Positions 43,177-53,347 of a DNA stretch of 64,000 nt are shown in pieces; position 1 is the stretch's first letter; the number at the start of each line of letters is the position of its first letter. Both the position numbers and the translations under genes were made by a program. Source of the DNA: Chondrus crispus (taxonomy: Eukaryota > Rhodophyta > Florideophyceae > Gigartinales > Gigartinaceae); the NCBI RefSeq assembly GCF_000350225.1, contig NW_005179373.1, positions 186,001 to 250,000 of the forward strand, in the 5' to 3' direction. The notes beneath the pieces were generated by a model. It worked only from the letters and a program-made list of their open reading frames with translations, ran no database searches and was not told the origin of the DNA.

Positions 43177-44592
43177 ATGTTTCGGAATCCCGATGCAGTA
43201 CAAAACGAATTGCATTTCGTTAGTGACGTGTTAAGCGTTTCTACTGATGGTCGTAGGACTACTGTGAAGCACAACAAAAGCGATCGTGCTCAGCCAGTTT
43301 CTGGAGAGAAGGATTCTTCACATGAATCCACGGACCCTAACAAGAGCATTCGACGTTTCTATCAGAAGAATTTTGTGGCCCTGAAGTCCACCGCTACTGC
43401 CGACCTTTGCAATGTGCTGAATCTGGGCCCAGAGATGGTTCCGAGTGACTTATCGATCCTGTATGGAATTTGTAATGGCCTTGTACGACACTGTGCAATG
43501 TTGTCATCAACGCCGTGTTCAGTGCTTGGTGTTTTGACACCTGAAGTAGGGCTATCTGCGTCTTTGGCATATGCCTCGCAGATAAACATGAACACGACTC
43601 TTTCTGTTGACACCTGGCTCGAGAGGTTCAACGCTGTATACGCCTCATGGGTGAGGCTGTTAATGGATTGTAAGATAGGAGTCGAGAAAGAAGAGTACGC
43701 TGGATACTTATTTACTGGGAGCAATCGAGATGTCATGTATAATTATTGCAACTCGCCGCTACTTGTCAGATTGATGTTCTGCGTTCTGATATCAACTGGG
43801 TTCAGACAATTTCTTTGTGTCGGAGGTGGCAGTGGGCCAAGCATGGGTGGCGCAGCTTTAAACGCTCGGCGTTGCACGGAAAGGCATTTGTGGAGCTCCG
43901 ATAATCTACGACTGGACTCAAAACTATGGGAGCAGTTCGCATTGCTCTTGGAGGAAAGATGCGACAACTTTTCGCAAGACATGAAGGTATGGCGTCGCCT
44001 AGTTCCCGATTCCCTGGTTATGGAAATCATGGATAGGAATTTGTTTGCCTCTTCACAGACCCTTGGTTCTGAGAAAATGGTGCTGGATGTCGTCGAGGCC
44101 ACGAAGACGAAAATGAGGCCTGCGAGAACCCTACTCGCATCTGTCCGCTCAGTGCTCACGCATTTCAAAGACCATCGTGCCCCGGTGACTTCCATCCAAA
44201 GAGAGGACTTGTTTCAGGGCGGTTCTCCCACCCCGGCGTGCGTCGGACTCAAGGCCGTGATAAACTCTCTCATGAATGACATAGGGTCAATCATGGAACT
44301 TTCTACTCAGCTTGCTGCAAATGCGGACCTGCAATTGGAACTAGTTAAACCAGGGCAGGTTTCAGATATCACAGGCAATGTCGGTGTTGATCAGTGGTTA
44401 GCAAGAATGATTCGCGTTCTTGGTCTTGGAGCCGTGGGAACGACATGCATGCATATCGTGCAGTGCACTGCCTCGCAATCTGAAGCCTACGGAGAGACTA
44501 TCCAAGCAATGTACATTAATCGAATGAATGCGGACGGTGAAAGAGTTAAGAGAGCACCTCCGCGGGTTAACTCTCGCAAAGAAAGAGTTTAA
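43177..44592 (+). CDS. Hypothetical protein, 471 aa, intact
   Basis: Open from ATG 43,177 (MFRNPDAVQNELHFVSDVL) to TAA 44,590-44,592. It is mostly helical, with a hydrophobic helix-turn (SPLLVRLMFCVLISTGFRQFL) followed by a Gly-rich turn (CVGGGSGPSMGGAAL). Further helices include WEQFALLLEERCDNFSQDM and VVEATKTKMRPARTLLASV, and the C-terminus is basic (RVKRAPPRVNSRKERV). I recognise no domain. The frame extends upstream without ATG to 43,132. It has the same base composition as the helicase/KDZ block and lies just beyond the insertion site of element B, so before that insertion it sat about 300 bases downstream of the KDZ transposase on the same strand. It may be an accessory gene of the same mobile unit. 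Confidence 0.6.
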   Translation: MFRNPDAVQNELHFVSDVLSVSTDGRRTTVKHNKSDRAQPVSGEKDSSHESTDPNKSIRRFYQKNFVALKSTATADLCNVLNLGPEMVPSDLSILYGICNGLVRHCAMLSSTPCSVLGVLTPEVGLSASLAYASQINMNTTLSVDTWLERFNAVYASWVRLLMDCKIGVEKEEYAGYLFTGSNRDVMYNYCNSPLLVRLMFCVLISTGFRQFLCVGGGSGPSMGGAALNARRCTERHLWSSDNLRLDSKLWEQFALLLEERCDNFSQDMKVWRRLVPDSLVMEIMDRNLFASSQTLGSEKMVLDVVEATKTKMRPARTLLASVRSVLTHFKDHRAPVTSIQREDLFQGGSPTPACVGLKAVINSLMNDIGSIMELSTQLAANADLQLELVKPGQVSDITGNVGVDQWLARMIRVLGLGAVGTTCMHIVQCTASQSEAYGETIQAMYINRMNADGERVKRAPPRVNSRKERV

Positions 44593-44863
44593 ATGGGGTA
44601 TGATAAAAGCCGATTTCTTCGGACTGGGAGTTCAATAGAACTTCGTGCTGCGTATGCGACCATTGTGTTGCCAGTTCTGCTACTAGCTTGAATGTTTTAT
44701 TTCTGCGAACGTGAGAGCAGCCAGCGAGCAGCTGTAATCTGGTAATTGACCTTAAAGCACTATTGCAGGAGAGGGCTGAATGTTGAAGTGATCAAAAGCT
44801 GCAACCTTGAAACTAATGCCACCAACGCTGCCCGCGCGAGCCGTGTCGCAAGTGGGTGCCGTG

Positions 44864-45233
44864 ATGAGTGTGCCGGACAAAGCGCTGGACGAGTTTGCGC
44901 TGCGGCAGTTCACGGACGGCAACTACGCGGGGTACGCGTGTGGCGATGGGGCCCGCGGCAGTCATGGCGCGCGTGTGAGAGTACTTCGGCGAGTGCAAGC
45001 GCATCCAGGACGAGTTACGCCACGCCCCCGTGCTGGTCGACAGCTACGGTCCCTTCTGCAAGAACATGTTCATGCCCAACTTTTTGCCCGGTCTGCGCGA
45101 CGCCACCGTGCGCATCACGCCCGACAACGAGCCCGTTATCATGTCCGCCTGACATGCTGGGTGCGAGGACGAGCTCCCCGTTCTCGTCCGCCATTTTCTT
45201 AAAGACACGGTACGCCCGCCGGACAGTCGCTAG
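44864..45233 (+). pseudogene. DUF3228-family protein, broken
   Basis: DUF3228 proteins are small, of unknown function, and common in plants and algae. The first frame gives ALDEFALRQFTDGNYAGYAC. After a shift near 44,975 the second frame gives EYFGECKRIQDELRHAPVLV, DSYGPFCKNMFMPNF, RITPDNEPVIMSA and ELPVLVRHFLKDTVRPP. This is the family's characteristic order: FALRQ; GYAPFCKH.FV.NF; ITP.NE; ELPVLVR.FP. A TGA replaces the Tyr expected after MSA. The frame ends at TAG 45,231-45,233, short of the family's C-terminus. It is high in GC and intronless, followed at once by the nitrate reductase fragment. Confidence 0.6.
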
Positions 45234-45539
45234 TTGGACCTGATTTGTACGTTGGAACATGCATAAACGAAATGGAGAGAGAGATGAGTTGCACGTGCGT
45301 CTGCGGGGATGGAGGTCTGACTGTTCTCGTGTGTTGGCCCGTGTGTTGCCGTAGAAATGTAACGCGCCTGTCTGCTTCAAGATGTACATCCAATTCTAAC
45401 AGCTCGTTGTCGATTGATGTGCACAACCAAACTGCGAAAAGGTTCAAGAAGAGCTTCGAGTAATTCTATACAGAAGGAGCTCTTCTACATCACACCTACA
45501 GCCGCCTTTCAAATTCATTTCTCGAAGCACTGGGACAAG

Positions 45540-46404
45540 ATGACAGCTTCTACAGTTAGTTTTCGCCCTAAGAACCATGTCACCACAAAAATTGACCGCC
45601 GAGAGGGAAAATCCCCTGACTCGAGGGTTGCGTGAAATCCAGAACTCATTCGACCAACCGGCAAGCATCTGTTGAACGCTGAACCCCCTCTGAGAAAATT
45701 GGTGGACCAAGGTTTCGTTATTCCAATTTCAGTGCACTTTATTCGGAACCATGGAAAAGTGGCACTCACAAATTGGGAATCGCACCATCTCACAATCAAA
45801 GGACTTGTTACAACTGAATTGTGCTTCTCTATGAACGAGCTACCAACAAGGAAGATCTGCCTGCAGGTGCGTACGGAACTCGATTGATGTCGCCACCGCG
45901 ATGAACCCCTACGGTAACCCTACGGTAACCAGACCATGGTTTTACTTTGAGGCTCATTATTACGAGCTGGAGTGCAGGAAGAATGGTGAAGGACTTGTCG
46001 ACGATAGAAGTCAGAGACAAGCCATCAGCACACCATTATCATTTCTTTGATAATCGAGTCTTCCCCCGGCACGTTGGTGCCGAGTTGGCACACGAACAGG
46101 GCTGTGGTACAGTGATGAGTATTTTTTCACTGAGATGAACACCAACTCCGCAAATGCTTACCCAGAAAAGGTTCACCCAGCGAACGGAGAGCGTCTGGTT
46201 GTCATCGATTCGGGTACGTAAAACATCATGGGATATGCATACTCTGGAGGGGGACGCGAAGTCAGCAGAATAGAGATCTCTCTGGACTGTAGCGAGATAT
46301 GGCTAAACTGCAAAACTTCGTATCCCGAGAAGAAACAAGGAGAAACACATTCATGCGTCTGGGAATGGGAAGTAGTATTATTGTTGAATGTTTTGGGAAT
46401 TTGA
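45540..46404 (+). pseudogene. Assimilatory nitrate reductase, molybdenum-domain fragment
   Basis: Nitrate reductase reduces nitrate to nitrite in the cytosol. Three frames follow in order. Frame one from ATG 45,540 has NPELIRPTGKHLLNAEPPL and GFVIPISVHFIRNHGKVA, broken by TGA at 45,633 where Arg is expected. Frame two from about 45,929 has PDHGFTLRLII, GRMVKDLSTIEV and HYHFFDNRVFPRHVGAELA. Frame three from 46,105 has WYSDEYF, MNTNSA, a TAA, then GYAYSGGGREVSRIEISLD and W. These match the molybdopterin and dimerisation domains of plant/algal nitrate reductase. The middle of the molybdenum domain and the whole haem and FAD parts are missing. Confidence 0.8.
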
Positions 46405-46654
46405 GATTCCTCGCTGCACTCGAGGTGCTGCGCCAGCAGCGCGCCGCGGACGCGGCCGCGGGTATACCCGGGATTGAGCTGCGGGTCGGCTCTCCCGGTG
46501 TACAGAGTGCCCCGTCCGCGGCGGGTGAGCGAAGGGATGTGCGCGAGGCAGCGGAGAGATGGCCGATTGTTAGGGCATATGTTGCGCTTGCGAGAAGGGA
46601 CAGGTGGGGCAAGCGGAAGCAGCGGAGAAAGAAGCAGGACCAGAACGCGATGGG

Positions 46655-47452
46655 GGAAGAATGAGGATGGGGTGGAACGGAAGCGCGGTGTCACGATTGA
46701 TATTGCCACCAGGGTCTTTAAAACAGAGGGACGGAACGCAAGGACGTATGCCATGATTGATGCACCAAAGCATCGCGACTTCGTGCCGGCCATGATCTTA
46801 GGCGCGACACAAGCGTCTGCGGCTTTGCTGGTGGTTGACGCTTCGCCTGGGGAGTTTGAGTAGGGCTTTTCGGAGGACGGTCAGACCAAGGAGCACACTC
46901 TCGTGCTCAAGTCCATGGGGGTTAGCCGACTGATCGTGGTGGTGAATAAGATGAACATCGTAAATTTTGGGGAGAGGTTTAAAATGGTTGGCAAGGCGGT
47001 CCAGGACTTTTTGAGAGGGAATGGATGGAAGATGAACAAGTCTGTGTTATTTGTCGCGGCCTCAGGTCGCTCGGGGGCCAACCTGATTAAAAGGTCGGAC
47101 GCGGAACGCCCCGCTGATGAAATGGTACCAGGGACCGAGCGTGTTAGAGGCAATTGAAAGTTTACCATGCGCAGACGCTTCGCATATCGCCGTGGTCAGT
47201 GTGCAGCCGACGGGGCTGATTGTGTCCGACTTCTTCTGGAGCGCCACCCTAGGCGACAACGGCGCTGTTACCGGACGACTACGATGTAGCACCATCGCGC
47301 CGAAAGACAAGCTCTAAATACTTCCCGGCGGAGCGCTTGCGACGGTGAAGAACCTCGAAACAGGGTCCGGCGAGCGGAACGGGGTCTCCGTCGCAGGCGT
47401 CGATTCCCTCCCCGTTTCCATCGGGCTCATGGAGCCGTTTTTTGAAGATTGA
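46655..47452 (+). pseudogene. HBS1-like translational GTPase, broken
   Basis: HBS1, with Pelota, rescues stalled ribosomes. The sequence reads ERKRGVTIDIATRVF (switch I side), YAMIDAPKHRDFVPAMI (G3, normally DAPGHRDF), SAALLVVDASPGEFE, a TAG at 46,861, QTKEHTLVLKSMGVSRLIVV and VNKMN (G4, normally NKMD). After a frame change near 47,130 it continues WYQGPSVLEAIESL, GAVTGRL, DKL, a TAA, and ILPGGALATVKNLE. The GH-to-KH and D-to-N changes in the GTP-binding motifs show relaxed constraint. The P-loop region and C-terminal domain are absent or unrecognisable. HBS1 fits better than EF-1A or eRF3 by the GEFE..F and WY.GP context. Confidence 0.75.
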
Positions 47453-47792
47453 AGGCACTGGGTGCTTTTTCAGTCACGAGCTTTCCCAGGCGGTTGAGGC
47501 TGGTAATGCCAAAGTCGGCAATCTTGATGTTGTAGGCGCTCCTAAGGCGCTTTCCCGAGCGCGCTCATCCCGCAGCCACCAGCAACCAAACGCGGGCTCC
47601 CATCTGTCGTCAACAGGTTACCCCCGGTGCCCCGGAACAGTCGCAATCGAACTTTCAAAAATCTCCGAAAAGTCTAATTATCGCAGATTGTCTGGAAAGT
47701 GAATTTCACAGGAATATTCTGTTATATATTTTCGTGGCCACTATTGCTTCCACAGTTCCTCCATCACCTCTTAAAGATTGTTCTTCTCCGCA
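47453..47792. other. Spacer upstream of the Ulp1-like gene
   Basis: AT-rich towards 47,700-47,780, where a promoter for the following gene would lie. A TATATATTTT run is present near 47,720-47,730. Nothing else is supported. Confidence 0.4.
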
Positions 47793-49334
47793 ATGAATAA
47801 TGCAATGCCAAGGGAAGCCATGCTGGCAGAAGCTTTCCGTCTCCAGCGCAGTAGGGGCCTGAACCGCGGGGCTGTGTCTCGTTTGTTGAAGGGCCATGCC
47901 GAGTGGGCGTCCTTGGAAGCATCACGCAAGGATAACTCACCGGTGCAATGGGTTGACGCACTGGAGTACTACGCAGCCCGACTTCCTGACTGGGGGAGTA
48001 TGCAATTCGGACCAGACCTCGGCGACGTCGACATTGATAAGTATTTCAAAGCTAGTGAAGGAGTGAAAAGTAGTAGGGATGATGAAGATCACGTCGGGAA
48101 GAAACGGAAAAGAGCTCAAGACACTCTCTCGGAGGAAATACTACCTCCAAATCCGCTTGCTGCGAAGGAAACTGGAGACATTTGTCAGGTCAAGTACATT
48201 TCATATATAAGTTCCGATGATACTCTATCTCCGGAGAAAACCCCTTCTGTAGACGACGGACAGGCGGTCCCTAAGAATTTCACTGCCGTCCTTTCTGGCT
48301 TGAGCCCCAGTCTTATTCTGCGAAAGAAGGACTACATGCCATTTGTCCGCGTCATGAAGGAATTGCAAACGGATACATCTATGGAGGTGGGCTTACGGTG
48401 CATTGCTGAGCTCGACATACTTGGCACTGGACGGAGCAAAACAGTAGCCATTCACCTCAGCCCTTTCATTTTTGACATACATGCGGGGTACAAGTCTGGT
48501 TTCCGAGCGAAGAGTCGAGGAGCACAGCGTTTGGTTCTGTTGTTGAAGCATGACGTGCCCATCCCACCCGCGACGGAGTGGTTCGTCGGGGCACTATTGC
48601 TACCTGGGAAATCTATCGGAAATGTTAGTCACTGCGTCACCGTCGCTATACGAAACATTGGGACGGTGGTCACTAAGGTAATGGAAATGCAGGCTTCTTC
48701 TAAAGGCCTCCCTAAAACCACGGATTTAGCAGAAACGATTGGATTGGACGGCCCTCAGGTGCTGATTCTCGACAGCATGATGAAGGCGTGGGGATACGCC
48801 AGATTTGAGTCTGTCTTCCAGTTTCTATACACTCTGCTGTCTATAACTTGGGCAAAGTCCAAGCGCGAGACAGCGAAATTCATGAAGACAAGAAATTGTT
48901 TAAAAGATGAGTACAGTAGGGATAACGCCGTCACAGAACTAGATGAGATGGAACCGAAAGTTTTCGAGAGTGCTTGGAAATCTGTTGCTCATCTCTATAG
49001 GGCATCCATGGTGTTAGTGAACAGCCCGCAGCAACCTGGGGGCGTTGAGTGTGGGTATTATGTGCAAACTCATGTTGTGAAGAGCCTAAACGACGGATAC
49101 TGGAGTAGTGTTGCTAATAAGGCGGCGAGCGTTGTTCAAAGAAGTAATGATACAAGACGAAAGAAGAATAAGGGAATGCATCTTGTTTCCTCTCGCCAAA
49201 GATCGCTGTTTACCCACGATGACGTCTCCGAGACCTTTACAAAGATTACCAATTGGGTCATGGAAAATGGGAAGAGCACAAGTGCAGATAATTGTAGTAG
49301 CGAAAGTAGTGGCACACTCTATGTGAAGAGGTGA
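47793..49334 (+). CDS. Ulp1-like (C48) cysteine protease, 513 aa, intact
   Basis: C48 proteases cleave SUMO-like modifiers and are often carried by large DNA transposons. The start is ATG 47,793 (MNNAMPREAMLAEAF). The N-terminal half has a helix-rich region and a Lys/Arg cluster (KKRKRAQD), then an acidic disordered stretch. The C-terminal half carries the papain-like triad in order: His in SHCVTVAIRN (residue 280), Asp in VLILDSM (327), and Gln plus Cys in NSPQQPGGVECGYYV (Cys 420). The spacing is identical to the Ulp1 motif QQMNGSDCG. All triad residues are present and no stop interrupts, in contrast to nearly every neighbour. It lies 190 bases before element C and could belong to the same DNA element as the KDZ transposase. 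Confidence 0.75.
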   Translation: MNNAMPREAMLAEAFRLQRSRGLNRGAVSRLLKGHAEWASLEASRKDNSPVQWVDALEYYAARLPDWGSMQFGPDLGDVDIDKYFKASEGVKSSRDDEDHVGKKRKRAQDTLSEEILPPNPLAAKETGDICQVKYISYISSDDTLSPEKTPSVDDGQAVPKNFTAVLSGLSPSLILRKKDYMPFVRVMKELQTDTSMEVGLRCIAELDILGTGRSKTVAIHLSPFIFDIHAGYKSGFRAKSRGAQRLVLLLKHDVPIPPATEWFVGALLLPGKSIGNVSHCVTVAIRNIGTVVTKVMEMQASSKGLPKTTDLAETIGLDGPQVLILDSMMKAWGYARFESVFQFLYTLLSITWAKSKRETAKFMKTRNCLKDEYSRDNAVTELDEMEPKVFESAWKSVAHLYRASMVLVNSPQQPGGVECGYYVQTHVVKSLNDGYWSSVANKAASVVQRSNDTRRKKNKGMHLVSSRQRSLFTHDDVSETFTKITNWVMENGKSTSADNCSSESSGTLYVKR

Positions 49335-49524
49335 ACTTTGTCCATTGCGTAGTCTGCCACAACTAAAGTCCATTTCGTTCCTTTGTTGATTTCTGCAAAC
49401 GTAAAGTTTCGCCTTTGAACTGGTTTGCATTACAACGTATCCTTGGAATATTTATCGAGTACAAGTGGTTCTTAGAAAATTCTTTCTGTGCAATATACCA
49501 TTTGATTTATTTTCTAGCGCATAT

Positions 49525-50287
49525 TGTGGAAGAACGGGTACCGACCGGTGTCGGTAAACGTAACGACCCGGAGGGAGATCCCGTAGGGGTGATCAGACGA
49601 TACTGGAAAGGCAGGGGATAACTCAGCTTGTACACGGGGTGCACGTACCGCCACGGTTGACAGGTGGCGGCGGAATGGCCACGTGTACCGCCGTACGTAT
49701 TACGTCCCGATAGGGTACAGTAGACTAGAAGGTCCTACTGTGGGGGCGTAGAAATTAGTGCAATAGGAGCGTCAGCCGGGACAGTCCCAACTAGCACACG
49801 TGATGCGCGCTCTGCCTGCGAGTACAGGTGGCAGGAGCACAGCCACGTGTGCCGCAGTGCAGATTACTCCCCGGTGGAGTACAGTAGAGGTACTCCACTG
49901 TAGTGATCCAAAGTAGAAGTGGATCACTACTGTCCTGCCCGGCCGCCGGAGGTCGACGTACTTAGGGGCCGAGGCAGTACGCCCCCAGAGTAAAGGGGGT
50001 AGCGACCCCCTTGGCGAGAACTTGGGAAAAAGAGGCATATCGTCCCCTGCGGGTTATTCTTGAGGGCCGGAAGCACACGCTCCCCAGTTTGGTGGTTCCA
50101 CCGCCTGGTAGAAGTGTATGCCCATTGAGCCCTATCCCCACCGGGTTCGCAATTCCACTCGCCCGTTTACCGGAGTCAGAACCGCCGCCCTCGCAGAGAG
50201 GTTGGTGGTGTTGTAATTTTACCGCTGCCGTGGACCCCCCCTCCGTAACGGGGTAAAAACCGAACCGGAAGGATCCATATTATTACA
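49525..50287 (+). repeat. 5' LTR of element C
   Basis: 763 bases, from TGTGGAAGAACGGG to CCATATTATTACA. Contains TACAGTA at 49,716 and 49,880, and a foldback of GGAGTACAGTAG with CTACTGTGG-like arms. Confidence 0.95.
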
Positions 50288-50320
50288 ACTGGTCTCCTGA
50301 CCTAGAAATCTATTTCTAGG
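50288..50320 (+). other. Primer-binding site and adjoining hairpin of C
   Basis: The 5' LTR is followed by AC and TGGTCTCCTGACCTAG, the same site as in element A with one mismatch. It overlaps a small perfect foldback, CCTAGAAAT and ATTTCTAGG, at about 50,301-50,320. Confidence 0.55.
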
Positions 50321-50329
50321 ATTCTTTTA

Positions 50330-52300
50330 TTGATCTCCGAATCGGACGATCGGGATTGGAAGGTATCGAGAATCACCGCCTCGTTTCAAGATGAGTGGAC
50401 GAGAAGACGCGAGATCGCAGGGGGCTTCCCCCGAGACGTCAGGGACGACGAGTCAGTAAATTGGCCCCAGCTGGGGGGACCAAGTCGCCCGGAGGGCTCG
50501 ACAGATAGCGTGGGCTCCGTTAGAAGCGCCGAGGCACGAGCGGCGCATGTGGAGCGCCTGGCCCGCGCAAGGACGCGATCGCAGACAAGAGCGGCATTAC
50601 CACGGACGCCGGCGGAGGAGCCCCTCGAAGGCCGACAACGCAGAGAGAGCGAGCCGGCCCCCGCCATAATCGGCGACGAACGTCCAAATAGGATGACGAT
50701 CCACGGAGACGCCTTGGAGGCCCACCGGGACCTAGGGGAACTGACCCAGAGGGCGGCCCTAAACCCGTGGTTGACAGCCGAGCTGGACAAGCGAATCCCG
50801 GCTGCCGTGGAGGCGCAATTGACAAGCACGCTCCGAAAGATCGTTGAGGATCACAGCCGGACCCTCGTAAGGAGCGCCGTGGACGAAGTAGTCGGACGCG
50901 GCCCCTTTTGGGACACGATTACTTCAACCGTGGGGGACGTTACCAGGGCAGAGGTGCGCGCTCGAGCGCCGCAGGCAGAGCGACTGCCGTTGGCGACAAC
51001 GGACGTATTACCGCCGTCGCTGATGCTTGGGAACGCGCGGCCGCAGTACCCCCAAATGGGACGTGAGACGCCGTGGGATGGAGAAGAGCGCGATGGCCGA
51101 CTTCAAGCCCAAGAGATGGGATAGCCACCCGCGTTTCCGCCCGGAGCCGGTCGCGTAGTGCTGCCGACGCAGAAGTACCGGAGAAAGACCAAGGACAAGG
51201 GATACGAGACCGACGAATCGGAAGCTAGTGACGCCACGAGGGACGAAACAGATTCCTCTGAGGACGATTTTGAAGTAGACGCGAGGCATGTGGGTCGGAT
51301 TCGCCCCCTAAACGACCTCTTTAAAAAGGTCATGGATTACCGCCGGTACCGGCTGCACAACCGTTCGGGACGATACAACGCCAAGGTTTCCAGCACGGTT
51401 TCGAGGGCCGGAAAGCGGATGGCTCTAAAGATGAAAGGCGTGAACTTCAGTGGAAACGACCCGATTGCGGTGCTAAATTTCCTCTCCAAGTTTACGGCGG
51501 CGTGCAACCAGAATGGCGTGCATGAGGGAGCAGCCCTCTGGTGCTTCCAGTTCTTCATGACTGGCACGGCCTTGGCAAAGGTGCAGACCCGTATTGTGGG
51601 GGAGTCTGGGGTAGCCGACGCCCGTAGGGACGAAGTGTTGTCGTCCTATCCGGAGGTTGTCAATTACCTCCTCAGGACATACGCGACCAATGAAGTCATG
51701 GCAGAAGCCTACGCCGACGTAACGAACTTTATACAGAGCTCGGGGATGTCCGAGACGGAGTATGGCGACCGTCTCTGGAGAAAAGTCCTCCGCTGTGGAA
51801 CTGTCTTTTCCGATAATCGGCTCAAATAGCTCTTCGCAGAGGGGCTCCTCCCGGCAATCCGTACGCAGGTGCGTCACCACCTCACGACGCATCCCGGCAT
51901 AGCTTTTACGGAGCTAACGCGGTACGACGAGGGCATGGGGACTGCCTACCGGAGCGGAAAGAATTACCCGGCAGCCGCAGGAAGCCGGGACCGCTCGGGC
52001 CACCGGACAGGAAACCAGCAGCGTAACCTGCTCCTCTCAGAGGAGTCGTCCGAACCGGCTCCCCTCGAGGAAGTAGATGTTTTCTCGGACCGCCCGCTGG
52101 CGATGGCCGTCGAGACGGCCGCCTTCCCCTCACCCCCGGGGACACGCACAACGTACTTCACAGCCTCTCCGGGTTCGACGGCACCAGAGGGTGGGAGCAG
52201 TATGTGGCCCAAGCCAAACACACCCCCTCGGGGAGGAGACGCCCGGCATTGGGAGCCGCCTCGACAGGACGCGAGCAGCGGAACGCCCTGCCGCCTCTGA
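50330..52300 (+). pseudogene. Element C Gag, two in-frame TAG codons
   Basis: One frame from about 50,330 (no ATG; opens with TTG) to TAA-type end 52,300, broken by TAG at 51,122 and 51,827. It has an N-terminal disordered and coiled region (WLTAELDKRIPAAVEAQL), an acidic tract (SSEDDFEVDARH), and RIRPLNDLFKKVMDYRRYRL. The capsid core is NDPIAVLNFLSKFTAACNQN, VVNYLLRTYATNEVMAEAY, LFAEGLLPAIRTQV. The second TAG replaces the Ser found in element B (RRLKSLFVEGLLP). No CCHC zinc knuckle is visible in the C-terminal region, unlike A and B. The pol frame overlaps the last about 100 bases one base back. Confidence 0.8.
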
Positions 52301-53211
52301 CTTTCGCGGGAGAGACCTTGCTGTCATGGGATGTTGCCGGACGTCCGAGCTCGGATTTTGGCCCAACGGGAGACAAACTTCCAACAGAGACGCACCCAGA
52401 GGAATTACAGCCATGGATGACGGGCTCGAAACTCACCAAGCGCGAATCCGTCACCGAGTTTCCGGACAACCCCGTTTCCGGGGACCCCGCAGGGGACCCA
52501 GATTATCGGACCGGGCGCGTATTCCGGCGGCGCCCACGGAAGGAGGCCGGGAAACGACAGGGAGGCGGCGTAGAGGCTTCTGTCTCCCTTAAATCGAGCC
52601 TCGTCCGGAGGGAAGACCCCCCGACCCGAAGAACACACCGGCACCGGCAGAAGGGAAAGCCTCGTGGGAATAATGTGGCAAGAGACCCGGTTTGCGTCCT
52701 GAGAAAGGAGAACTATAAATTAGACCTGTCAGTCGGATGCCGACCGACGGTTATGTTTCCTATCAGTGGTGTTCTAGACACTGGAGCCGGCCCTAACATT
52801 ATCCACGAGCGCGTCCTTCCCCCGAATTGGAGAGTGAACGCGGCGAGAAAACCGATTCCACGAGTAACGGACGCTTCGAAGAATGCAATGGCTCTTAGCG
52901 GAGTGGTGATGCTACACGTCCGAATTGCATATATGACCACGAGGACGCATTTTTTAGTGGCGAGCAACCTAGCGGTGAGCGCCATTTTGCGGACGGAGTT
53001 TTTCGATCGCCATGTGAGGGGCATCTTGCCAAAAGAGAGGCGAGTTGTCTTCCGCAATGGAGAAAGTGTGACCCTGCTGGGGAGCGCCTCGGAGCCCGAA
53101 GGGAATCGGAAAAATATGGAGAACCTGCCGACACGGACGAGATCCAACAAAGTGCGAGTGGCTAAGCAGATTGTGCTGCCATCGATGTCCACCCTCGCCG
53201 GGACGGGATGA
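52204..53211 (+). CDS. Element C Pol, protease region
   Basis: The -1 frame relative to gag, overlapping its end. The active site is GVLDTGAGPNIIHE, with the ASNLAVSAILRTEFFDRHV region behind it, parallel to element B (VTSLAVDCILGTTFLDRHV). It stops at 53,209-53,211, where a frameshift separates it from the RT frame that resumes upstream of 53,345. No ATG marks a start; the frame opens inside gag, consistent with expression by -1 frameshifting or readthrough. Confidence 0.8.
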   Translation: MAQAKHTPSGRRRPALGAASTGREQRNALPPLTFAGETLLSWDVAGRPSSDFGPTGDKLPTETHPEELQPWMTGSKLTKRESVTEFPDNPVSGDPAGDPDYRTGRVFRRRPRKEAGKRQGGGVEASVSLKSSLVRREDPPTRRTHRHRQKGKPRGNNVARDPVCVLRKENYKLDLSVGCRPTVMFPISGVLDTGAGPNIIHERVLPPNWRVNAARKPIPRVTDASKNAMALSGVVMLHVRIAYMTTRTHFLVASNLAVSAILRTEFFDRHVRGILPKERRVVFRNGESVTLLGSASEPEGNRKNMENLPTRTRSNKVRVAKQIVLPSMSTLAGTG

Positions 53212-53347
53212 AGGAAAAGTTGGCGAGGAGCGAAGTAGTCGACCGGATCACTGGACGGTGCAGCTAGAGATAGGCGCCGAATACCAGGCCCACAGGACCC
53301 GAATTGTGGACCTGTTACGGGAGTTCGAAGACATGTGGTCCGGGTGA

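Noticed and set aside
46405-46654. Continuation of nitrate reductase into the HBS1 fragment as one fusion gene
   Set aside because: The GC-rich sequence between them matches neither family, and the frames are unrelated.
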